From contig JAXLYO010000002.1 of the NCBI GenBank assembly GCA_046351415.1, positions 186,001 to 250,000 on the forward strand: DNA of 64,000 nt, in the 5' to 3' direction. Source of the stretch: JABFRG01 sp046351415 (GTDB lineage Bacteria; Myxococcota_A; Polyangia; Polyangiales; Polyangiaceae). A program made the position numbers and the translations under genes. Below are positions 58,600-64,000 of the stretch, piece by piece (positions within the stretch are counted from its first letter, which is position 1; each line of letters starts with the position of its first letter). The notes under the pieces were generated by a model. That model was not told the DNA's origin and ran no database searches. It saw only the letters and a list, made by a program, of their open reading frames with translations.

Positions 58600-59559
58600 T
58601 TATTTTTCCGGCTCGGCCGCGCAATCTTCCGGCCTCACGTCGACGCGCAGCCCCCGAAAAGTCGGCATGCGCAAGTGCCCGTCGGGCGTCCATTCCTGGT
58701 ACCGCACGGAGACGACGTGCTTCGGTGTCACGTAGTTGCGAACGTCCCCGCGAGCGATAGGCGGAAGCTCCCCCACGGCCGCGCAGTCACGAGCGGCCTC
58801 CTTCGGGAGCGTCTCCAGCAAAAAGGCCGTGACCGCATCGGAAAGACCACTACCGACTCGGGCTCGAAGGACGAGGTCCCTCTGGGTGAAAGATGCAATT
58901 TCCAGCGACACGAGCCGCGTCCCATTCGTGACGTAGCCCGTGATCACGAAGTCGTCTTCCCGTTCGAACTTGAGCTTTTGCCAGCTGTCGCTCGTCTTCG
59001 GTCCGAACACGTAAGGCGACTTCCGTTCTTTTCGGACAATGCCTTCCAGCTTGTGGGTGCGAGCGAACTCGAGGAGGGCAAGCCCATCGCCGAGAGCCGG
59101 GTGCACGCGCACGAGGGGCGTAGCGAAGGAGATCGCCTCGAGCCGGTCACGACGCTCCGCGAGCGGTAGCCCCGTCAGGTCTTCTCCTCCATCGTAGAGA
59201 AGGTCGAATACGAGGTAGCAAACGACCGAGTGCGCACCGCTCCGCATGTGCAGGCGCGGCGCGAGGGTCGAAAAGCTCGGCCGCCCCGCGTCGTCGAAGG
59301 CGACCACCTCCCCGTCGAAGACCACCGAAGGGTGGGCTTTCAGCGGCTCGACCAGCTCGCGAAAGTCTGCAGGCAAACCACTCCGATAGTGCATGGTTGG
59401 CTTCGGTCCACGGCAGTCCGCGATCATGCGCACGCCGTCCAACTTGATCTCGAAGTTGCAGTCGGCCTTGGCGAGAAAGGCACCGAGCTGATCGGCGCTC
59501 TGCGGCCGGAAAGTAGCAGCCCGCATCGGGACGATCGCCTTTGGGTCGCGCCGCTTCAC
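58600..59559 (-). CDS. ATP-dependent DNA ligase, LigD-ligase-domain/LigC-like
   Basis: 319 residues from GTG 59557-59559, which shares GTGA with trmO. Motif I is FEIKLDGVR with the adenylated Lys at 39; motif III-like VVFDGEVVAFDD, motif IV KLEGIVRKERKSPY and motif V WQKLKFEREDDFVI are present, then a short OB-fold (FVITGYVTNGTRL onward). It is the size of a standalone ligase domain without the LigD polymerase and phosphoesterase parts. It seals DNA nicks, probably in end joining; no ku gene is in the window. The start further upstream (59598) would lengthen it by 13 residues. Confidence 0.88.
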   Translation of the reverse strand: MKRRDPKAIVPMRAATFRPQSADQLGAFLAKADCNFEIKLDGVRMIADCRGPKPTMHYRSGLPADFRELVEPLKAHPSVVFDGEVVAFDDAGRPSFSTLAPRLHMRSGAHSVVCYLVFDLLYDGGEDLTGLPLAERRDRLEAISFATPLVRVHPALGDGLALLEFARTHKLEGIVRKERKSPYVFGPKTSDSWQKLKFEREDDFVITGYVTNGTRLVSLEIASFTQRDLVLRARVGSGLSDAVTAFLLETLPKEAARDCAAVGELPPIARGDVRNYVTPKHVVSVRYQEWTPDGHLRMPTFRGLRVDVRPEDCAAEPEK

Positions 59560-60323
59560 GTTGGAAACGCTTCGGTGAAGGCGAGGTGCAGAGCGCACTC
59601 CGGTCGCGTGTGATACTCACTCGGACGGTATCCCGTGAAGATGCGCTCGACATGCATGGTGCGTGGGGGCAAAGCCCGCACGCGCGCCCTCCATTGCTTG
59701 ACCGATACGACGAGGCCATCGCCATCCGTGCGGATGCGGCGGTATGCATGCGGCTGAGGCCCGAGTTCGAGGGCAGAGACGAGCTTCTGGCGCAGAAGCG
59801 TTCCTTCCTCGCCGAGCCACGCGAGCTGTGCCGAAGCCAGCTCGGAGAACGCGACGTCGTGCTTGGGCTTGGGATCCTGTGCAGCACCCTCGAGCCAGCC
59901 GGAAGATGCATCCGGGAAGGCGTCGGCGTAGGGGACGTAGGGTTTGATGTCCAAGATGGGCGTACCATCCAACAGATCGATGTCCTCGACGACGACCGTC
60001 GTGCCCTCGACAGAGACGAGGCGAGCGACCGTGAGGCCGATGGGATTGGGCCGATGGGGCGACCGGGTGGAGAAGACACCGCGGCGCGTGCTGCTGCGTG
60101 GGGGCTGGACACACGGCTTGAAGTCGGTCACGAGATGGAAGTGGAAGATCACGATCACGCGCTCCCACTCTGCGAGGTCTCGGAGCGCGTCGGCGAACTC
60201 CGCCTTCGGGGTGAGCTCGATGGTTGCGCGCGCTCCCACGGCTACGACGCCCTGGCGAGGCGCATCGACCTTCTCGACAAAGGGCGTTCGCGCATAGCCG
60301 ATCGGTTCGTAGATGACCTGCAT
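59556..60323 (-). CDS. trmO: tRNA (N6-threonylcarbamoyladenosine(37)-N6)-methyltransferase
   Basis: 255 residues of the TrmO/YaeB (UPF0066) family. IGYARTPF and the N-terminal beta-barrel, FHFHLVTDFKPCVQPP, GVFSTRSPHRPNPIGLT and DLLDGTPILDIKPYVPYAD are the diagnostic segments. It transfers a methyl group from SAM to t6A at position 37 of tRNAs that read ACC codons. ATG start at 60321-60323. It overlaps the ligase gene by four bases, an unexpected pairing of tRNA modification with DNA repair. Divergent from the HupE-like gene with about 15 bp between assigned starts. Confidence 0.93.
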   Translation of the reverse strand: MQVIYEPIGYARTPFVEKVDAPRQGVVAVGARATIELTPKAEFADALRDLAEWERVIVIFHFHLVTDFKPCVQPPRSSTRRGVFSTRSPHRPNPIGLTVARLVSVEGTTVVVEDIDLLDGTPILDIKPYVPYADAFPDASSGWLEGAAQDPKPKHDVAFSELASAQLAWLGEEGTLLRQKLVSALELGPQPHAYRRIRTDGDGLVVSVKQWRARVRALPPRTMHVERIFTGYRPSEYHTRPECALHLAFTEAFPT

Positions 60324-60338
60324 TCGGGGCGAAAACTA

Positions 60339-61316
60339 CTGCGAACGCTGCTGGGCGCAATCGCTTTCGCGTTCACGACCTTGGCTTTCGGCTTTTCTGC
60401 GCACGCGCACACGCTCGGTCTCTCGCAAGGGACGATCGTTTCTGCTGAGGGCCCGCGCACGACCATCACGCTCGCCTTCGCGCAAGGCGACTACGCGAAG
60501 CTCGGCGCGAACAACGTTCTCGACGCGAAGGGCGCGAAGGGCGCACCGTGCGCCACCGAGCGCACAGCACCGTACCCCGCCGAAGACGGGGTCGCATTCG
60601 ATGTCGTGGTGACCTGCCAAGAAGCGCCCGCATCCCTGCACTTCCATCTGGGTCTGCTCTTGGGCGATCGGCATCACCTTCTCCTCCGTGTGGGCGACCA
60701 CGATGTCCTGGTGGATGGGGCCCATCCCGACGTGGCACTTGGACGTCCGAACGAAGACACCGCGCGACCCGGGCGCCGAACCAGGGACGCGCTCGCTCTG
60801 GGCTTCGAACACGTCGCGCTCGGCTACGATCATTTGCTCTTCTTGCTCGGCTTGGCGCTTGCGAGCGTCGTAGCTGGCGAGCGAAAGAAGAGACTCTTCC
60901 TCGCGGTGACGACATTCACCTTCGCCCATACCGCCGCGCTCGCGCTCGCGTTTCGTGGGGGCGCCTCGATCCCCGAGCGCCCGGTCGAGGTCCTCATCGC
61001 TTGCACCATCGGCTTCGTCGGGTTCGAGGTGCGACGAAGCCCGAAGCGCGGGGCCAGCCCGCTCGCGTGCGCGCTCTTCGGCCTGGTACACGGGCTCGGG
61101 TTCGGAACGGCGTTTCGCGGTGCTCTCGGGACGACGACCGCTCTCACGCTCGGCCTCGCGACCCTCGGCGTCGAGCTCGCGCAGGTGACGGGTGTCGGTC
61201 TCGCGCTCGGCTTTCTGGCGCTTCCGTTCATGAAGCAAGATCGCGTGCGCCGGGTGCTCGCGACGCTGCTCTTCGTCGTGGGTCTCCTTCTGGCCGCATG
61301 GCGCGCCTTCCACTGA
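60339..61316 (+). CDS. HupE/UreJ-type membrane protein
   Basis: About 325 residues. Signal peptide, then a beta-rich exported part (about 35-145), then six to seven membrane helices. LGFEHVALGYDHLLFLLGLA, TFTFAHTAALALA and VHGLGFGTAF are the HupE/UreJ_2 signature, with His and Asp residues of the type linked to Ni or other metal transport. No ATG, GTG or TTG precedes the signal peptide in this frame; CTG 60339 gives an ideal one, CTG 60318 is the alternative. The start is therefore uncertain. No urease or hydrogenase genes nearby. Confidence 0.65.
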   Translation: MRTLLGAIAFAFTTLAFGFSAHAHTLGLSQGTIVSAEGPRTTITLAFAQGDYAKLGANNVLDAKGAKGAPCATERTAPYPAEDGVAFDVVVTCQEAPASLHFHLGLLLGDRHHLLLRVGDHDVLVDGAHPDVALGRPNEDTARPGRRTRDALALGFEHVALGYDHLLFLLGLALASVVAGERKKRLFLAVTTFTFAHTAALALAFRGGASIPERPVEVLIACTIGFVGFEVRRSPKRGASPLACALFGLVHGLGFGTAFRGALGTTTALTLGLATLGVELAQVTGVGLALGFLALPFMKQDRVRRVLATLLFVVGLLLAAWRAFH

Positions 61317-61330
61317 CGGAAGGCGCTACT

Positions 61331-61897
61331 TCACTTCGCCGCTCGCAGCGCGCCGCGCACTTCGTCGGGCTTCGTGAGGCCACCCTTGGCCCAGACCAAG
61401 CGCCCGAACGAATCGAGAACCGCGACACTCGGCACCGCTACGGCTCCGAAGGGACCGCGCCCGGCGACCGTATCGACGTCGGCTTGTGCGACGGGAAACT
61501 TCACTTTGAGCGTACGAACGTATTCCTCGACGAGCTCTCGATTCTTGCGATCGTCGAACGACACGAGCGCGTAGTTCACCTTGTCGCCATCCGTGTCGAA
61601 CATCTTCACGAGGTACTCTGTCTGGGCCTGGCTCTGGAGGTCCCACGTCGTCACGAAGCCGAGAACGGTGGGCTTCCCCGCGAATGCGGCGCGGCTCACG
61701 GGGCGGCGGTCGAGTGAACTGAACGCGTATTCGATGGTCGGCGAATTCGTGACCGAAACGCCGACGGGCACTTCAGGCTTCTCGACGACCGGCACGCAAG
61801 CGAAAGACAGCGCACACGCCGCAAGCGTTGCCGTGCGTTCGAAAGAGCGGCGAACCGGGGCCCTCTCAGTCGTCCGACTTCTGTCCAGAGAACCCAT
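61331..61897 (-). CDS. Thioredoxin-fold (TlpA/AhpC-like) lipoprotein lacking CxxC
   Basis: 188 residues from ATG 61895-61897. Lipobox SFAC (Cys34). The mature part has a redoxin fold: KPTVLGFVTTWDLQSQAQTEYL where a TlpA would carry WC-x2-C, then VNYALVSFDD, VAVPSVAVLDSFGRLVWAKGG with the cis-Pro, and a final helix. Both active-site Cys are absent (Trp-Asp-Leu-Gln), so it cannot do thiol-disulfide exchange in the normal way; a binding or scaffold role is likely. Overlaps the upstream gene by 32 bp. Confidence 0.7.
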   Translation of the reverse strand: MGSLDRSRTTERAPVRRSFERTATLAACALSFACVPVVEKPEVPVGVSVTNSPTIEYAFSSLDRRPVSRAAFAGKPTVLGFVTTWDLQSQAQTEYLVKMFDTDGDKVNYALVSFDDRKNRELVEEYVRTLKVKFPVAQADVDTVAGRGPFGAVAVPSVAVLDSFGRLVWAKGGLTKPDEVRGALRAAK

Positions 61898-62501
61898 CGT
61901 CCTTGTTCGAAAAGAGTACGTTGAACGTGGTGAGCGAACCGTAAATCTGCGTGACGTACTGCTGCATCTGTACCTTGTCTTCGTCCGCAAGCTTCGGGTT
62001 CCCGTTGATCTTCTGCTCGAGCACGCGCAGCTTGTCGCGAATCATCACGACCTTGTGGAAGAAGGTCTCGATGGGCACGCGCTTCTCTGCTGTGCCCTCT
62101 TTGCCAGGAACGAGCACGAGCTCTCCCCCTCGGAATCGCGCCGCGAGATCCGTCGGGACGAGCCCTAGCTCTTCACGGAGCACCTGCTTGAGTACGCTTC
62201 GAAACTCGTCTGCATCCATGTCTAGTAGCTCCTCTGGAATGACGACAGGCTCCGGTTCTCGGGTGCCTTCGCGCTCACGGGCCCGCACCGTACGCGTCGC
62301 CTTGGCGTGCGCTTGGAACGTGCCCTTCATGACGTATTTGTTGCACGTATTGTTCTCGTAGAGTGGCGCCGGCCAGATCGCGAGAAGGCACTCGCCCGCG
62401 CGACGCACCTCCCCGTTCGGCATCGTCCTCTCCATGGGGCGAACGAAGCGTGCGCAGCTGCCACACCGATTCGTGAGGTCGTTTTGGGCGCCGTCCGTCA
62501 C
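61866..62501 (-). CDS. Conserved Cys-containing protein of unknown function
   Basis: 211 residues from GTG 62499-62501, sharing GTGA with the preceding gene; the longer upstream frame is a shadow. The N-terminal 50 residues have CGSC, GECLL and NNTCNKYV, a likely four-Cys metal site. The C-terminal part is a helical, charged domain: EELLDMDADEFRSVLKQVLREELG, RVPIETFFHKVVMIRDKLRVLEQKIN. No signal peptide. I know no function for it. The C-terminal end overlaps the redoxin-like gene. Confidence 0.5.
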   Translation of the reverse strand: MTDGAQNDLTNRCGSCARFVRPMERTMPNGEVRRAGECLLAIWPAPLYENNTCNKYVMKGTFQAHAKATRTVRAREREGTREPEPVVIPEELLDMDADEFRSVLKQVLREELGLVPTDLAARFRGGELVLVPGKEGTAEKRVPIETFFHKVVMIRDKLRVLEQKINGNPKLADEDKVQMQQYVTQIYGSLTTFNVLFSNKDDGFSGQKSDD

Positions 62502-63061
62502 GAGGCTTTGCCTTCTTTCTCGCGATGCCGATCGAGCAGCTCGGGATGCGACAGGAGGAGTTCGGGAATGTCCCGACCGAGACGACGACTGACGACGACC
62601 CCCCGTGCGATATCGAGAGTCGCGTCGGCGACGGCGATCACCGTCGCTTGGGCCGATAGGCTCGCACGGAAGGAGGTGTTGTCGCATAGCGGAAGCGCGT
62701 GGGCCGAAGCCACTTCTCCGCTCGCGCCAAAGACGAATCGCACCGCCCCGATGAATGCAGAGTACATTGACCGAACGAGATAGATCGTATCTCCGTCGCG
62801 ATAGGCGGTCGTGGGCTCCGACGTAGCTTCGAGCTTCGAGCGGATTCGGCGGAGGCGCGAGGGCGCCTGCTCGACGGCCAGGAGTGGCCAGTACGCCGCC
62901 GCATTGGCGTGCTCACCCTCGAGTTCGGTGAGCCACGCGTCACGCTCGTTGCCGCCAAGCGCCTCGTAGGCCTGGGCGAACGCGATGGCGTAGTCCGGGC
63001 TCGTCGAAAGCGCCGAAAGCCAAGCGGTGAGTTTGGGGAGCGTGGAGGCCGGAGCGTCCAT
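62498..63061 (-). CDS. Hypothetical cytoplasmic protein
   Basis: 187 residues, ATG 63059-63061. No recognised domain. A helical N-terminal half (SPDYAIAFAQAYEALGGNERDAWLTELEGE) leads to an alpha/beta half with TTAYRDGDTIYLVRSMY and ATVIAVADATLDIARGVV. No membrane segment. It is the first gene of the three-gene minus-strand group and shares GTGA with the Cys-containing protein. The 91-bp divergent region to the sigma-factor gene holds both promoters. Confidence 0.5.
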   Translation of the reverse strand: MDAPASTLPKLTAWLSALSTSPDYAIAFAQAYEALGGNERDAWLTELEGEHANAAAYWPLLAVEQAPSRLRRIRSKLEATSEPTTAYRDGDTIYLVRSMYSAFIGAVRFVFGASGEVASAHALPLCDNTSFRASLSAQATVIAVADATLDIARGVVVSRRLGRDIPELLLSHPELLDRHREKEGKAS

Positions 63062-63152
63062 GGGCGCCCTCAGTATACCGGACTTCTCGGTACCTCCGCC
63101 GCCGAACTTCGTCTTGCTTGACGGCAGCCCGGGTCTCGGCGAAGAGTCGTGC

Positions 63153-63866
63153 ATGCCCGACGCTGGGTCGAAACACGCGCACGCGTCCGAGCTCGAGCGC
63201 GCCCGCTATGCCGAGGGACTCGAGGTGGTGGACCTCCTCGCCCGCCAACTGAAGAAGACGGCCGGTGCAGCTCTCGACGAAGACGACCTTCGCTCCGCGG
63301 GCCAGGAGGCCCTCGTTCATGCCGCGCGCAGCTTCGATCCGAGCCTCGGCGTTCCCTTCCGAAGGTGGGCGAATCTCCGCGTGAAGGGCGCCATGTTCGA
63401 CGCCATTCGTGCCCGGGGCGGCATCCCGCGAAGGCTCTACCGCGAGCTGCGCGCCCGCGAAGCAAGCCTCCGCGTCGAAGAAGTGCAGGTCGAAGAAGGC
63501 GCGACGCAGGCGCCCACGACGCCAGAAGACGCCGACCGCCTCCTCGGCGAAAACCTCGCGGCGTCCGCGATGGCCATGGCGCTTTCGTTCTTGAAGATGG
63601 GAGGAAGCGACGACACCCTGCTCGCAAAGGACGAAGCTCCCTCGGCAGAAGAGGCGCTGTCGCGGGCGGAACTGGAAGCGCGGCTGCGTGCCCTCGTCCT
63701 CGAGCAGCCGGAAGCCGAACGAACGCTTCTCCAGAAGCACTACTTCGAAGATTGTACGCTGGAGGAAGCCGGAAGAAGCCTCGGCCTTTCCAAATCGTGG
63801 GCCAGCAGGCTGCACGCGCGCGCGATTGCGAACCTCGCCGCGGCCGCCAAGCGTTCCCTCTTCTGA
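63153..63866 (+). CDS. FliA/WhiG-like sigma-70 family factor
   Basis: 237 residues from ATG 63153 (earlier in-frame Met at 63027 would overlap the divergent gene). Region 2 DEDDLRSAGQEALVHAARSFDPS, then FRRWANLRVKGAMFDAIRARGGIPR, follows the sigma-28 pattern. Region 4 has the HTH LEEAGRSLGLSKSWASRLHARAIANL preceded by EAERTLLQKHYFEDCT. Region 3 is short. No flagellar gene is in the window, so it may control another regulon, as WhiG or SigB do. The N-terminal 30 residues are unusual. Confidence 0.82.
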   Translation: MPDAGSKHAHASELERARYAEGLEVVDLLARQLKKTAGAALDEDDLRSAGQEALVHAARSFDPSLGVPFRRWANLRVKGAMFDAIRARGGIPRRLYRELRAREASLRVEEVQVEEGATQAPTTPEDADRLLGENLAASAMAMALSFLKMGGSDDTLLAKDEAPSAEEALSRAELEARLRALVLEQPEAERTLLQKHYFEDCTLEEAGRSLGLSKSWASRLHARAIANLAAAAKRSLF

Positions 63867-64000
63867 CATTTCGCATCGCGTTTCGGATTGTTCGCAACCC
63901 TTCCGGCCCGTGGACGATGGGCGAATCGCCATGGCGCATTCCCACGTTTCCCCCGTAAGGCCCGCCGTACGTCCCCACCACGCTCCCTCGACTCCCCCGC
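63867..64000. other. 134-bp end of window, no feature
   Basis: Downstream of the sigma-factor stop. I see no start, terminator with U-run, or tRNA. A longer frame on either strand cannot be judged because the window ends. Confidence 0.5.

Noticed and set aside
60313..60612. A small gene starting at ATG 60313 in the +1 frame
   Set aside because: It lacks homology features and ends inside the HupE-like coding region; it is better explained as a shadow or as a hint of a frameshift.
1..64000. CRISPR array, prophage or integrative element
   Set aside because: No regularly spaced short direct repeats, integrase, transposase or phage structural gene was seen, and the one tRNA gene has no flanking direct repeat of its 3' end.

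Overview
The window looks like chromosomal DNA from a high-GC member of the Myxococcota, probably class Polyangia (Sorangiineae/Labilithrix-like). This is inferred from gene content, not from a marker-gene comparison. The signs are: at least a dozen predicted lipoproteins with short Asp/Gly/Ser-rich linkers after the lipobox; several Hanks-type Ser/Thr kinases, some with C-terminal membrane anchors; a TIGR04563-type small protein; a PEGA/TPR-type protein; a Gly-rich beta-helix lipoprotein; and an alkyl-DHAP-synthase-like enzyme of the kind used for ether lipids. I see no rRNA, phage, insertion sequence with a transposase, or CRISPR array. One tRNA is present, on the minus strand at 14350-14423, read here as tRNA-Ile2(CAT).

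Layout. 1-603: C-terminus of a Ser/Thr kinase. 631-2723 (minus): panC, tmk and a GspC-like PDZ lipoprotein. 2929-5587 (plus): Cys-rich lipoprotein, TPR/PEGA protein, second Cys-rich lipoprotein. 5598-6971: membrane protein of unknown role. 7182-11952 (plus): a tightly coupled ABC-2 system with a GATase-like accessory membrane protein. 11986-13395: Ser/Thr kinase. 13502-14251: coiled-coil zinc-ribbon protein. 14518-17762 (minus): a fused homocysteine methyltransferase/MTHFR and a lipoprotein. 17923-20341 (plus): AGPS-like flavoenzyme, PCMH fragment and HIT protein. 20348-25425 (minus): information-processing block with prfA, DUF1385, rpmE and ssb plus two unknowns. 25497-30912 (plus): UGM-like flavoenzyme, family-2 glycosyltransferase, small membrane protein, glpA and glpB, with no glpC. 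30928-32286: S41 protease. 32430-36980 (plus): TIGR04563 protein, alpha/beta hydrolase, Fam20C-like lipoprotein kinase, dicarboxylate symporter, lipoprotein. 36998-38396 (minus): zinc-ribbon protein, lipoprotein, small membrane protein. 38530-39281 (plus): ECF sigma factor and a small membrane protein.

39293-40333: CDP-alcohol phosphotransferase. 40492-44456 (minus): two-subunit 2-oxoacid dehydrogenase E1 overlapping a LytS/LytTR two-component pair. 45032-49957 (minus): Gly-rich lipoprotein and a DUF1501 / DUF1549-DUF1553 pair. 50036-51343: PlsC-like acyltransferase. 51355-53033 (minus): HAD phosphatase and lipoprotein. 53184-58259 (minus): MatB-like acyl-CoA synthetase, orphan PglZ-like protein, Ser/Thr kinase. 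58600-60323 (minus): ATP-dependent DNA ligase and trmO. 60339-61316 (plus): HupE/UreJ-like protein. 61331-63061 (minus): thioredoxin-fold lipoprotein without CxxC and two unknowns. 63153-63866 (plus): FliA/WhiG-like sigma factor.

Two patterns run through the whole window. Sixteen same-strand gene pairs share a four-base ATGA, GTGA or TTGA overlap, which points to widespread translational coupling. Nine convergent gene pairs are separated by only about 6-33 bp, with no recognisable intrinsic terminator between them. The most interesting single loci are the Fam20C-like secreted kinase, the orphan PglZ-like protein, the E1-LytS-LytTR operon, the glpAB pair lacking glpC, the multi-hairpin RNA-like element at 44781-44921, and the thymidylate kinase with Thr in place of the Walker A Lys.
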